The notes beneath the pieces were generated by a model that saw only the letters and a program-made list of their open reading frames with translations, did not search any database and had not been told where the DNA came from. From Thermacetogenium sp. UBA4966 (GTDB lineage Bacteria > Bacillota > DSM-12270 > Thermacetogeniales > Thermacetogeniaceae), in the NCBI GenBank assembly GCA_002397275.1, contig DHAA01000026.1, positions 7,206 through 28,507 of the forward strand: DNA of 21,302 nucleotides. The letters run 5' to 3'. A program made the translations under genes and the position numbers. Below, piece after piece: positions 1 through 8,475 of this stretch (the stretch's first letter is position 1; every line of letters starts with the position of its first letter).

Positions 1-68
1 TATTAAAAATGGTCTTGACTATGAAATGAAGGATATAAGCTGCTAATATCAGATGGGGGGATGTCGGC

Positions 69-2363
69 ATGACGGTTGCCCGGGAGATCCGTATTGAAGG
101 GGTGGTCCAGGGTGTGGGGTTTCGCCCCACTGTTTTTCGTTTGGCCGACAAATATGGGATCAAGGGGTGGGTTATAAACTCTTCCGAGGGTGTGGGCATC
201 TGGGCCGAGGCCGCGGAAGAGACCGTCGACGCCTTTTACCGTGAGATCCTCGCTCATCCGCCTAAACTGGCCATGATCGTTAAACACAGCATTGAGCCCC
301 GCGCTGTACAGGGGTTTGACCGCTTCTTTATCAAGCACAGCGAGAAAAGCGAGCGCAGGGATGTGATCATTTCTCCGGATGTAAGCACCTGTGAGGACTG
401 CTACCGGGAAATCATGGATGCGGATGATCGCCGCTATCACTACCCTTTTACCAACTGTACCAACTGCGGGCCTCGCTTTACCATAATTATGGATATTCCT
501 TATGACCGGGAGAAGACCACGATGCGGGACTTTCCTATGTGCCCGCAGTGCGCCCATGAATTTGAGGACCCTATGTTCAGGCGCTTCCATGCGCAACCCA
601 ACTGCTGCCCGGAGTGCGGTCCTCATACTACTCTCTGCGATAGCAAGGGGAACGTTTATCCGGGGCTGGGACATCGGTTTCTAAAAGAGGGCAAGATCCT
701 GGCGGTCAAGGGTTTGGGGGGCTTTCACCTGGTCTGCGACGCTACCAACGAGGAATCGGTGGCTGCTTTAAGGCGCCGCAAAGTGCGGGAGTTCAAGCCC
801 TTTGCCGTGATGTGCAAAGACCTGGCTGTGGCGGAAAGATACTGCCGCCTCTCGCCGCAGGAGGCCGACCTTTTGGAGAGCCCGGCGCATCCCATTGTGA
901 TCATGGAGCGGTTAAGGCTCAATGATCTGCCGCCTGAGGTAGCGCCGGGGATCAAGACGCTGGGCGTCATGCTCCCCTATACGCCCCTGCATCACCTTCT
1001 TTTTGAGGAGGGGTTGGAGATCCTGGTGATGACCAGCGCCAATATCAGCGATGATCCCCTGGTCATCGATAATGATGAAGCCCTGGAGAAGCTGCAAGGG
1101 ATCGCCGATTACTTCCTCTTGCATAACCGCAGGATTTTTAACCGCTGCGACGACTCGGTGGCCGCGGTTGTGGGCGGGGAGGTGCAGATTTACCGCCGCG
1201 CCAGGGGTTATGTGCCCCTGCCTGTTGATCTGCCTGTACAACCCCCGGCGGTGATGCTGGGGTGCGGCGGGGATCTAAAAAGCGCCTTCTGCATGACCAA
1301 GGGGAAGAGCGCCTATCTCAGCCAGCACCTGGGGGATATCAACCACTATGGAAACTACCGGCAGTTCTTGTATACCATACCCCGTTTTGAAACGATGCTC
1401 GATGTCCGGCCGCAGATCGCTGTCTGCGATCTGCACCCTGATTATATGGCGACGCGCTGGGCTAAGGGGCTGAAAGGGGTGCGCAAAGTCGGCGTTCAGC
1501 ACCACCAGGCGCATATGGCCGCCTGCCTGGCGGAAAACCAGGTGACCGGACCCGCTCTGGGGGTGGTCTGCGACGGCACGGGGTACGGCTTGGACGGCGC
1601 TATCTGGGGCTTTGAGTTCTTTGCGGGCGCCCCGGCCAAACTGGAGCGCACGGCGCATCTTTCCTACATGCCGCTGCCCGGGGAGATTACGATTAAAAGG
1701 CCGTCCAGGATGTCTTTTACCTATCTCTACGAGCTTTTTGGCGAAGGCGGCTTGCCCTACGCCGCGCAGTATCTGCCGGACCTATCCCCAGAAGAGCGGC
1801 AGCTGCTGGCGAGGCAGTTGGACAACAGGTTCAATACGGTTTTGACCTCCAGCTGCGGCCGCCTTTTTGATGCTGTTTCCGCTCTGCTGGGGATCTGCGC
1901 CAGGGTGCAGTATGAGGGGCAGGCGGCCATCGAATTGGAGGCTGTCGCGGATAGAGACGCTGCCGACCCTTATGCTTTTGAGTTCCGTACCGATGCTAAA
2001 CCTTACAGGCTGGGGGTGCGAGGCGTTTTCCAGGGAATATTGGCTGATTTGCAGAGCGCTGTCCCGGTTTCTATAATTTCCGGAAGGTTTCACAGCACAA
2101 TTACCGAAATGATCATTATGGTTTTGAAGAAGATGAGGGAGGATACCGGACTGAATCTGGCGGCTGTGAGCGGCGGGGTGTTCCAGAACAAACTGCTCTT
2201 CCTTTCGCTGCGGCGGAGACTGCGGGAAGAGGGTTTTGAGGCTATCTGCCATCAGAGGGCGCCGACCAATGACGGCGGGATTTCGCTGGGACAAGTCTAT
2301 ATTGCAAGCGAGGTGATCAGGAAAGATGTGTCTTGCCATTCCATCAAAAGTTTTAAAGATTAA
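69..2363 (+). CDS. hypF: Carbamoyltransferase HypF, [NiFe]-hydrogenase maturation
   Basis: HypF transfers a carbamoyl group from carbamoyl phosphate, through an adenylated intermediate, to the C-terminal cysteine of HypE; this is the source of the cyanide ligands of the [NiFe]-hydrogenase iron. All expected parts are visible in 764 residues, the usual family length: an N-terminal acylphosphatase domain (GVGFRP with R19, and N37), two zinc-finger pairs (C108/C111 with C130/C133, and C158/C161 with C180/C183), a YrdC-like domain from about residue 200 (KGLGGFHLVCDA), and a Kae1-like domain with the metal-binding HHQAH at 478-482 and a C-terminal SGGVFQN/NDGG region. The start is ATG 69 after a GGGGGG run at 55-60; the nearer ATG at 61 runs into a stop at once. 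The 3' end overlaps hypC by 38 bases, which suggests coupled translation. The protein is cytoplasmic. Identification is firm. Confidence 0.97.
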   Translation: MTVAREIRIEGVVQGVGFRPTVFRLADKYGIKGWVINSSEGVGIWAEAAEETVDAFYREILAHPPKLAMIVKHSIEPRAVQGFDRFFIKHSEKSERRDVIISPDVSTCEDCYREIMDADDRRYHYPFTNCTNCGPRFTIIMDIPYDREKTTMRDFPMCPQCAHEFEDPMFRRFHAQPNCCPECGPHTTLCDSKGNVYPGLGHRFLKEGKILAVKGLGGFHLVCDATNEESVAALRRRKVREFKPFAVMCKDLAVAERYCRLSPQEADLLESPAHPIVIMERLRLNDLPPEVAPGIKTLGVMLPYTPLHHLLFEEGLEILVMTSANISDDPLVIDNDEALEKLQGIADYFLLHNRRIFNRCDDSVAAVVGGEVQIYRRARGYVPLPVDLPVQPPAVMLGCGGDLKSAFCMTKGKSAYLSQHLGDINHYGNYRQFLYTIPRFETMLDVRPQIAVCDLHPDYMATRWAKGLKGVRKVGVQHHQAHMAACLAENQVTGPALGVVCDGTGYGLDGAIWGFEFFAGAPAKLERTAHLSYMPLPGEITIKRPSRMSFTYLYELFGEGGLPYAAQYLPDLSPEERQLLARQLDNRFNTVLTSSCGRLFDAVSALLGICARVQYEGQAAIELEAVADRDAADPYAFEFRTDAKPYRLGVRGVFQGILADLQSAVPVSIISGRFHSTITEMIIMVLKKMREDTGLNLAAVSGGVFQNKLLFLSLRRRLREEGFEAICHQRAPTNDGGISLGQVYIASEVIRKDVSCHSIKSFKD

Positions 2364-2547
2364 AGGATTGATCGCGGAAGTGGATATCGGAGGCAATGTC
2401 AAGGAAATAAACATCATGCTCACTCCTGAGGCGAAGGTCGGAGATTATGTGCTGATCCATGCGGGTTATGCCATTCAGGTGATCGATGAACAAGCGGCCG
2501 ACGAAATTTTCGACGCCTGGGAGGATGCCTATGAAGCGCTCCAATAG
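2326..2547 (+). CDS. hypC: Hydrogenase maturation chaperone HypC
   Basis: This is a 73-residue HypC/HupF-family chaperone. In the family it binds HypD, carries the Fe(CN)2CO unit and delivers it to the hydrogenase large-subunit precursor. The family's N-terminus MCLAIP is present, with the essential Cys2 that becomes exposed after Met1 removal, and the conserved histidine is at H45 in LIHAGYA. The length is typical. The start ATG 2326 lies inside the end of hypF, with AGGAAAG just upstream, and the 3' end overlaps the hypD start by 17 bases. It is the third partner needed for HypD function and sits in the standard gene order F-C-D-E. Confidence 0.97.
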   Translation: MCLAIPSKVLKIKGLIAEVDIGGNVKEINIMLTPEAKVGDYVLIHAGYAIQVIDEQAADEIFDAWEDAYEALQ

Positions 2548-3625
2548 AAAGGAATATGCGCGCTTTCTGCAAGAGCGGCTGCACGAGGAAACGGAGCGGC
2601 CGCTCACTGTGATGGAGGTCTGCGGCACCCATACCGTGGCCATCGCCAAAAGCGGCCTTCGAGATCTGCTGCCGGAAAAGATGCGTCTTCTGTCAGGTCC
2701 GGGATGCCCGGTCTGCGTTACAGACGACTACGACCTGGATCTGGTGATGGCCGTAGCGCGCAGGGAGGGGCTGATCCTGGCTACCTTCGGGGACATGATG
2801 CGCGTCCCCGGCACGGAAAGCAGTTTGCTGCGGGAAAAGAGCAAAGGCGCGGATGTACGCCTCGTTTATTCGCCGTCCGATGCTCTGCAATTAGCTGTAG
2901 AAAACCCGGGAAGCGAGGTGGTTTTCCTGGGGGTGGGTTTTGAAACCACGACCCCGGTTGTGGCCGCGGCGATAGAGCAGGCCGTGCAGATGGGGCTGCA
3001 GAATTTTTCTGTTTTTTCGCTGCATAAGCTGGTTCCCCCGATCATGAGGACCCTGCTTGAAGACCCGCAGGTGCAGATCGACGCTTTCCTCAATCCGGGG
3101 CATGTCTGCGCTATTCTGGGCACGGAGCCCTTCCGGTTTATTGCTGAAGAATATGGGAAACCATGCGTCGCAGCTGGGTTTGAAGCCGCGGATATCCTGG
3201 AGGCCCTGCTGCTTATCGTTCGCCAGTACCGTGAGGAGAGCCCTGCTGTGGAAATTCAATATAAACGGGCTGTTCGCCCCGAGGGGAACCCGGTGGCTGT
3301 GGGCTTTATTGAGAAGTACTTCACTCCTGTACAGGCCCGCTGGCGGGGGATCGGCGAGGTGGCGGCAAGCGGCCTGGAGCTGCGGGAGGAGTACGCGCGC
3401 TATGACGCCAGAAAGCGGTTTCCCGTGGCTGTGAAACCGGGGAAACGCCGCCAAGGATGCGCCTGCGGGGAGATCCTCAAGGGGCTAAAGCTGCCCCTGG
3501 AGTGTCCGCTGTTTGCTAAAGTCTGTACCCCGTCGCAGCCTGTAGGGCCCTGTATGGTTTCTACAGAGGGGTCTTGCGCCGCATATTACCGTTATGGAAG
3601 ACAGAAAAGTGGTGTTCGCAGTTGA
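2531..3625 (+). CDS. hypD: Hydrogenase maturation iron-sulfur protein HypD
   Basis: HypD is the [4Fe-4S] scaffold on which, together with HypC, the Fe(CN)2CO moiety is assembled. I see the key cysteines in their family positions: C31 in the CGTHT motif, C59 and C62 in GCPVC, and a C-terminal cluster-binding group (CACGEI, ECPLFAKVC, GPCMVSTEGSC). GFETTTP is also typical. The frame is open from ATG 2486, but the ribosome site GGGAGG at 2518-2523 is placed about 7 bases before ATG 2531, giving 364 residues, close to the usual family length; ATG 2525 would be too near. The gene overlaps hypC at its start, and its stop codon shares a TTGA with the predicted hypE start. Confidence 0.96.
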   Translation: MKRSNRKEYARFLQERLHEETERPLTVMEVCGTHTVAIAKSGLRDLLPEKMRLLSGPGCPVCVTDDYDLDLVMAVARREGLILATFGDMMRVPGTESSLLREKSKGADVRLVYSPSDALQLAVENPGSEVVFLGVGFETTTPVVAAAIEQAVQMGLQNFSVFSLHKLVPPIMRTLLEDPQVQIDAFLNPGHVCAILGTEPFRFIAEEYGKPCVAAGFEAADILEALLLIVRQYREESPAVEIQYKRAVRPEGNPVAVGFIEKYFTPVQARWRGIGEVAASGLELREEYARYDARKRFPVAVKPGKRRQGCACGEILKGLKLPLECPLFAKVCTPSQPVGPCMVSTEGSCAAYYRYGRQKSGVRS

Positions 3626-4644
3626 AATATGGAGTAGATGAGCTGGTTATTCTCGGTCATGGCAGCGGCGGAACGCTTACCAATCAGTTGATCAGGGAAG
3701 TTTTTCAGGAAGCCTTTGCCAACCCGGTTCTCGATGAGATGCTGGATGCGGCGGTTTTGCAGGCGCCGGGGGGAAGGATTGCCTTTACTACAGACTCCTT
3801 TGTCGTGGACCCCATTTTCTTCCCGGGGGGGGATATCGGCACTATCGCTGTCTGCGGGACGGTCAACGACCTGGCGGTAAGCGGCGCGGAGCCCTTGTAT
3901 CTGAGCGCCGGGTTTATCATTGAAGAAGGCCTGCCGATTGCCGATCTGCAGCGAATCGTGCAGTCTATGCGGGAGGCGGCGCGGGCTGCCGGTGTCCATG
4001 TGGTGACCGGGGATACCAAGGTAGTCGGCAGGGGAAGCGCGGACAAGGTTTTTATCAACACCGCGGGTATCGGTGTGCTCCCGGAAGGGAGATCCCTCTC
4101 TCCGCGGCGGGTAGAGATCGGTGACGCGGTCCTGATCAGCGGTACGATGGGGGATCATGGCTTGACGATTTTGGCGCAGCGGGAGGGGCTGTCTTTCTCC
4201 ACGCCTGTAGAGAGCGATTGCGCGCCTTTAAACCGGATTGCTAAGGCGATCATGGATGCCGGAGGAGACGGCGTCAGATGTATGCGTGATCCCACCCGGG
4301 GGGGCTTGGCTACTACTTTAAACGAGTTGGCGCTGCAGAGCAACAAGGGGATCCTCATCCGGGAGGAGAGCATCCCGCTTCGCCGCGAGGTCGTCGCGGC
4401 CTGTGAGATGCTGGGGCTGGACCCCCTTTACCTGGCCAATGAGGGCAAGTTGATTGTGATAGCTGCTCCGCAGGCGGCAGACGGTATTCTGCAGGCGATG
4501 AGATCCCTGCCCGAAGGGAAGGGGTCCGTGCAGATCGGCCGTGTGCTTGCCGAGGATGCGGGGCTGGTGCTTCTGGAAACCGAGCTGGGGACGACAAGGA
4601 TCATCGGCATGCTGGAGGGAGAGCCCCTGCCCAGGATATGTTAG
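3622..4644 (+). CDS. hypE: Hydrogenase maturation protein HypE
   Basis: HypE accepts the carbamoyl group from HypF on its C-terminal cysteine and dehydrates it with ATP to a thiocyanate, the cyanide donor for HypC-HypD. The protein is a PurM/AIR-synthase-like ATPase: HGSGG near the N-terminus, FTTDSFVVDP, GTVNDLA, GDTKVV, MRDPTRGG and LANEGK are all visible. It ends in PRIC, so the catalytic C-terminal cysteine (C340) is intact. The frame is open from TTG 3574. I prefer TTG 3622, which overlaps the hypD stop as TTGA and gives 340 residues with the N-terminus the family normally has before HGSGG. The ribosome site there is weak, so translation may depend on coupling to hypD. The exact start is the only doubt. 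Confidence 0.95.
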   Translation: MKYGVDELVILGHGSGGTLTNQLIREVFQEAFANPVLDEMLDAAVLQAPGGRIAFTTDSFVVDPIFFPGGDIGTIAVCGTVNDLAVSGAEPLYLSAGFIIEEGLPIADLQRIVQSMREAARAAGVHVVTGDTKVVGRGSADKVFINTAGIGVLPEGRSLSPRRVEIGDAVLISGTMGDHGLTILAQREGLSFSTPVESDCAPLNRIAKAIMDAGGDGVRCMRDPTRGGLATTLNELALQSNKGILIREESIPLRREVVAACEMLGLDPLYLANEGKLIVIAAPQAADGILQAMRSLPEGKGSVQIGRVLAEDAGLVLLETELGTTRIIGMLEGEPLPRIC

Positions 4645-4702
4645 CAGCTAATAATAATTTTGATTGATGAGAGGAGTATTTTAAATTTTTCCTCTAGAAG
4701 AA

Positions 4703-5440
4703 ATGAATGAGAGAAACTCTTACCCGAGAGGGCGGCCGCCCTGGGGGTTTGTAGATATAGCGGTGATATTTGCTCTGCTTTTTCTGTTCTCTGTTTTTTT
4801 CGCTGCTTTCGGTTTGCCGCTGGCCAACCTCGTTTTGCGGCTATTACCGGGGAGCGGCGGTATCGAAGAGGCGGTTTTATTGGCAGGCGGTTTTCTGCAG
4901 AGCTTCCTGATGATACTCTTGATACTTGTGTCTGCATGGATCAGAAAAGCTCCTCTGAGCGCCCTGGGGTTCGGCAATTTTAGCTGGAAAAACCTGTTGC
5001 TCTACGGGATTATCGGGGGAATGGGCGTTTTCCTGATGGTCACAGTGATCATGTCTCTGCTCATCTCTTTGCTTCCCGCTCCTCCGCAGCCCCAGCCTGT
5101 GGCGGAGATGATCTTAAAGGCGAAGGATTGGCGGCAAATTTTTCCGCTGCTGCTGCTGGTTGGTGTTTTCGCTCCTGTAAGTGAAGAGATGTTTTTCCGG
5201 GGTTTTATCTATCCGGTTTTGCGCAGCCGGTTGGGCGTTGTCTGGGGGATAACCGCGGTCGCTTGTCTTTTCGGTTTAATACACTTCGACTTAGTTCGCT
5301 TTATTCCTTTGGCTTTAGGGGGCGCCTGCCTTGCTGCCTTTTGCGAGAAATCTAAATCAATATATCCTGCCGTTGCGGCCCACAGCATATGGAATACCGT
5401 GATGACTCTGTTGGTGGTTGTCTATAATATGACCCTGTAG
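4703..5440 (+). CDS. CPBP family intramembrane metalloprotease
   Basis: This is a 245-residue hydrophobic protein with about seven to eight membrane stretches and the CPBP (CAAX protease/bacteriocin-processing, 'Abi') motifs: EExxxR as E161-E162-R166 in SEEMFFRGF, the second motif around H194 in LIHFDL, and HSIWN with H227 and N231. Family members are membrane glutamate proteases; bacterial ones serve in bacteriocin immunity, peptide maturation or unknown roles, and nothing here identifies the substrate. It begins 58 bases after hypE on the same strand. ATG 4703 has only a weak ribosome site (AGAAG), while GAGGAG at 4671-4676 lies 26 bases upstream, so the start could be a rare codon near 4685. 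Whether it is co-transcribed with the hyp genes cannot be told. Confidence 0.85.
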   Translation: MNERNSYPRGRPPWGFVDIAVIFALLFLFSVFFAAFGLPLANLVLRLLPGSGGIEEAVLLAGGFLQSFLMILLILVSAWIRKAPLSALGFGNFSWKNLLLYGIIGGMGVFLMVTVIMSLLISLLPAPPQPQPVAEMILKAKDWRQIFPLLLLVGVFAPVSEEMFFRGFIYPVLRSRLGVVWGITAVACLFGLIHFDLVRFIPLALGGACLAAFCEKSKSIYPAVAAHSIWNTVMTLLVVVYNMTL

Positions 5441-5447
5441 ATATTTT

Positions 5448-5469
5448 CCCCGGCGGGGGCAGGTTTTTT
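5448..5469 (+). terminator. Possible weak intrinsic terminator after the CPBP gene
   Basis: A CCCC-GGC-GGGG mini-hairpin is followed within a few bases by TTTTTT. The stem is only four pairs with a three-base loop and there is a CAGG gap before the T-run, so this is a weak candidate. It would separate the hyp/CPBP genes from the DNA-processing operon. Confidence 0.3.
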
Positions 5470-5535
5470 ATTGCGGGGAGAGAATTTAAGCAGTGTTTGG
5501 AGCAGTGAGTTCGACTGGATAAAGAGGTGGCCTCT

Positions 5536-6528
5536 TTGTGTGCTGAGGATCGATTGCTTGCGGAACTGAGAGAATTGAATGAATATTTAGAAAAACGCTA
5601 CAAGCAGGGAGGAACCACCGCAGAAAGGCGGGGACGGGCAGCTGAAAAAGGGGTTTTTGCTCCTCTCTCCGCACTGCAGGGGGAAGAAATATCTTCCTTC
5701 TTTCAGGGGAGGGCGCTGGCTGGGATCGACGGGTCGATGACCACGGAAGGGGCGAGCTACCCTTATCAGCTGACTTTTTTTCGGGCGCTGGCTCTGCTCA
5801 CCGCTGCCGGCAGCAATAAGCAGAGCATCTGGGCCGAGGAGATCTTCTCCCCTCTTCTTCCCAGATACCGGAGTAAAATAGAAGAACAGCTCGGCGGAGG
5901 GCGGGGAACCGAGGAAACGATGGCTCATCTGCGCTGGGAAACGCTGGCCAGACTGGAGGCGGAGGTGGCCAGGCGGGCAGCCGCGCTGAGACCGCGGCTA
6001 TTAGTCCTCGACGGAGGGTTCGGTCGTCTGAAAGAGCACACTCCGCATATTTGGAGTGATTTGAAGGGGGCGGCGCTGGAGGATGATGTCCTGCTGCTCG
6101 GGGTAACCGAGGAGATAGCCGCCTCTTCTCTGGCGGAGAAACTATGTCCTCCGGATAAGGCGGCAGCTTCGCCTGGGTTGATGGGGGACCGGGAGGTGCT
6201 CTTCGGGTTGCTGCGGCCGGGAGAAACATACCGGCTGCACGAGGAGGAGAGCGGTGATCGGGGGCGCCTTTATGTGCGTTTCGCCGCGCATCCTCAGGTC
6301 GTTGCCGTCGACTATTTAAAGGGTCAGGAAAGCGGGCTGGAGCCGGCGCTCAATTTTTTATACAGCATCACCCCCTCTCATGGCCGGGGGTTCCCCCTCT
6401 GGCTTGATGTGGTGGACGCGGAGGTACGATTGCGCAGGGAAGAAGTGGAAGCCATGATCGCCTCCTCTCTCCAACCGGCAATGGCCGAGGTTTTTTTGCG
6501 CCCGCTACGGGCGAGCAGGGAGTTGTAG
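5536..6528 (+). CDS. NurA-domain nuclease, partner of HerA
   Basis: This is a NurA-like nuclease of about 330 residues. In archaea NurA forms a ring with the HerA motor and resects DNA ends in a 5' to 3' direction. The RNase-H-like NurA core is suggested by GIDGS (first metal-binding aspartate, residue 65 from this start), a later LLVLDGG strand with another aspartate, LLGVTEE, and a C-terminal stretch rich in acidic and arginine residues (WLDVVDAEVRLRREEVEAM). The identification is supported by the HerA-like gene directly downstream. The frame is open from 5509 with a GTG at 5527, but AGAGGTGG at 5523-5530 is a good ribosome site only for TTG 5536, so I place the start there. The catalytic assignment is by motif and context, not by alignment. 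Confidence 0.82.
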   Translation: MCAEDRLLAELRELNEYLEKRYKQGGTTAERRGRAAEKGVFAPLSALQGEEISSFFQGRALAGIDGSMTTEGASYPYQLTFFRALALLTAAGSNKQSIWAEEIFSPLLPRYRSKIEEQLGGGRGTEETMAHLRWETLARLEAEVARRAAALRPRLLVLDGGFGRLKEHTPHIWSDLKGAALEDDVLLLGVTEEIAASSLAEKLCPPDKAAASPGLMGDREVLFGLLRPGETYRLHEEESGDRGRLYVRFAAHPQVVAVDYLKGQESGLEPALNFLYSITPSHGRGFPLWLDVVDAEVRLRREEVEAMIASSLQPAMAEVFLRPLRASREL

Positions 6529-6535
6529 TAATAGA

Positions 6536-6599
6536 GGTCGGAAGGCCGGAGGTCTGAGGTCGGAAATTGGATGCCGGAAGCCGGAAATCGGAATCTGGC
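6536..6599 (+). repeat. Degenerate heptamer tandem repeat (RGYCGGA-like)
   Basis: Between the NurA-like and HerA-like genes the sequence falls into about nine 7-base units, with one extra base after the first: ggtcgga, ggccgga, ggtctga, ggtcgga, aattgga, tgccgga, agccgga, aatcgga and a partial atctggc. The consensus is roughly RGYCGGA. The repeat ends just before the herA ribosome site (GGAGG, 6603-6607). A two-unit copy of the same repeat stands before the sbcD-like gene at 8453-8466. It fills nearly the whole 87-base gap and no gene fits it. Confidence 0.75.
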
Positions 6600-6615
6600 A
6601 TAGGAGGTTTTAATA

Positions 6616-8448
6616 ATGCAAGTGGTCGGTGTGACAACTCAACAGTATATCTACGTGGCCTCCCGGGAGCGGAAATTTCGCATAGGGGAGATCCTGGTGA
6701 TAGATGATCCGGAACTGACCCCCCGCGGCGAGGTGGTTGAGACCAAATCATTTAACAGGTTTTTGCCTCTGACGATGGAGCGCAGCCCCTTGATCGATCC
6801 TGCGGTTTGGAAGGGCTTGGAACAGGTGGGCTTTCAGCTGGGTGAGGAAACCATCCACCTGGCGAAGGTGCGGATATTAAGCGATATCCCCTATCCGGTC
6901 GCCGTAGGAGCGGTTGTACACCTGCCTTCTTTTGCAGAGGTTTCCGACCTCCTGCTCCCCTGCCCGGCGGAGGATGGGCTTATCCTGGGGGTGATCCTGG
7001 GGACCGAAAACTTACAGGAGGCGCTGCCGGAGGAACTTAAAAACCGTGCTCCCCTCTTTATAAAAGGGAAAGGGGTATTTCCTCAGCGCGGCGTTCCCTT
7101 TGTTTTTGATCACCGCGCCATGCAGGAATATCCTCATATCGGTATCTTCGGCGGGTCAGGTTCCGGAAAATCATTCGGTATGCGTGTTATCCTTGAGGAA
7201 CTCCTGGAAAAGCGGATACCCACCCTGGTTTTCGACCCTCATTATGAAATGAGCTTTGCCGCTCCCTTTGAGGGGATGGATGCCGATAGAGCGAAAAAAT
7301 ATCCGAGCAGGACGGAGATTCTGACTGTGGGACGGGATTGCGGGGTCAGCTTTGAAGACCTGTCCGGGGACGACCTGGCTTCTCTGCTAAAGGCTGCGGG
7401 GGGAAACTTCACCGAGGGGATGGATAACGCCTTGAAAGCGGTTCACCAGGGGAAGGACTCTTTTGTGAGCTTTGCCGGGAAACTCGATCACTGCATCGGT
7501 TTGGCGGAGAAGGAGGAGGAAACCCTGGCTGAGATTCGTAAAAGCTATGGGGAGTACTCTGCCTATGAAAAGAAGATCGTCAATTTGGCACGTCAAGCCG
7601 GTCATCCCAGCAGTTTGCGGGGTATCCGCTGGAGACTTCATCGTCTGAATAGGGAAGGGATCTTCCAGAAGGAGGTCTCCCCGATCACCAATGCACTCCA
7701 CCGGCGGCAGCTAACGGTGATCAGGGGACCCATCTGGCTGCTCGCCGTTTTCAGCGCTTACTTAATAAGGAAGCTGTATCGGATGCGCCGCAATTACCTG
7801 GACGCCATCCAGCGCGGGGATCCCCCTGTTGATAAATTCCCCCCCTTTATAATAGTGACCGATGAGGCCCATAATTTTGCCCGGCGCGGGATAGAAGTTT
7901 TCTCCCCGGCGCGCAGCGTCTTTCGGGAGGTGGCTCAGGAGGGGAGAAAATATGGCGTTTTCCTGGTATTGGCTACCCAGCGTCCCGCGCAGCTGGACGA
8001 CACGATCACCGCTCAGCTCAACACCAAGATCATCTTCCGTACGGTGAGGGCAAGCGACATCGAGGTGATCCGGGAGGAGACCGATATCTCCGGGGAGGAG
8101 GCGGGAAGGCTCCCTTATCTCCCATCAGGTACCGCCTTTGTCTCCTCCGCGGTTGTGGGGAGAACGGTATCGGTCAGGATCCGCTGCGCCATGACCCAGG
8201 CGCCCCGCGCCTTAAATCCCTTCGCCGAGTTGGAAAATGATTTTGGCAGCGCGGACGAGGAGTTCTATAAAGCGATCACCGCTTTCCTGCCGCTGCACAG
8301 CGGGCAGATCAGCCTGCACCTTCCGGATCTGGAAAATGCCCTTAACCGGACGGTTACTGTGGATGAGGTGCTGGAATCGTTGGAAGGACTGGCCGCGGCG
8401 GGAAAGCTGAAGAAGAGCGAGGACCCTTTCGGCTGCACCTACGGGTAA
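6616..8448 (+). CDS. HerA-like hexameric DNA translocase/ATPase
   Basis: This 610-residue protein has the HerA layout. An N-terminal HAS-barrel (about residues 1-110) contains GEILVIDDPE. A FtsK/HerA-type P-loop ATPase follows, with Walker A GGSGSGKS at 179-186 and FDPHYE shortly after. Walker B is FIIVTDEAH with D416-E417, and a sensor/arginine-finger region ATQRPAQLDDTITAQLNT lies near 453-471. The C-terminal part from about 540 may act as the brace or a winged-helix-like tail. HerA rings pump double-stranded DNA into NurA and work with Mre11-Rad50 in archaeal end resection; all three partners are neighbours here. The start is ATG 6616 with GGAGG at 6603-6607. About 160 residues between Walker A and B, partly coiled-coil-like, are less typical. 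The role is inferred from family and context. Confidence 0.9.
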   Translation: MQVVGVTTQQYIYVASRERKFRIGEILVIDDPELTPRGEVVETKSFNRFLPLTMERSPLIDPAVWKGLEQVGFQLGEETIHLAKVRILSDIPYPVAVGAVVHLPSFAEVSDLLLPCPAEDGLILGVILGTENLQEALPEELKNRAPLFIKGKGVFPQRGVPFVFDHRAMQEYPHIGIFGGSGSGKSFGMRVILEELLEKRIPTLVFDPHYEMSFAAPFEGMDADRAKKYPSRTEILTVGRDCGVSFEDLSGDDLASLLKAAGGNFTEGMDNALKAVHQGKDSFVSFAGKLDHCIGLAEKEEETLAEIRKSYGEYSAYEKKIVNLARQAGHPSSLRGIRWRLHRLNREGIFQKEVSPITNALHRRQLTVIRGPIWLLAVFSAYLIRKLYRMRRNYLDAIQRGDPPVDKFPPFIIVTDEAHNFARRGIEVFSPARSVFREVAQEGRKYGVFLVLATQRPAQLDDTITAQLNTKIIFRTVRASDIEVIREETDISGEEAGRLPYLPSGTAFVSSAVVGRTVSVRIRCAMTQAPRALNPFAELENDFGSADEEFYKAITAFLPLHSGQISLHLPDLENALNRTVTVDEVLESLEGLAAAGKLKKSEDPFGCTYG

Positions 8449-8452
8449 TGGA

Positions 8453-8468
8453 GGTCGGAAGTCGGAGG
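8453..8468 (+). repeat. Short heptamer repeat copy carrying the sbcD ribosome site
   Basis: Two units of the repeat seen at 6536-6599 (ggtcgga and agtcgga) are followed by gg. The GGAGG that ends it, at 8464-8468, lies seven bases before ATG 8476 and is the only ribosome site for the SbcD/Mre11-like gene, so the repeat itself supplies the Shine-Dalgarno sequence. Confidence 0.6.
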
Positions 8469-8475
8469 CATATCT

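Noticed and set aside
15..49. TTGACT at 15-20 as the -35 of a hypF promoter
   Set aside because: The possible -10 boxes TATAAG (34-39) and TAATAT (44-49) lie 13 and 23 bases away, outside the normal spacing.
3..674. Minus-strand open frame of 223 codons opposite hypF
   Set aside because: It covers the acylphosphatase and zinc-finger part of hypF, which is certain, and has no recognisable domain.
4641..4651. TTAGC-A-GCTAA palindrome after hypE, and a matching nine-base inverse at 38-46
   Set aside because: It is short, includes the hypE stop and has no T-run; the distant match is probably chance.
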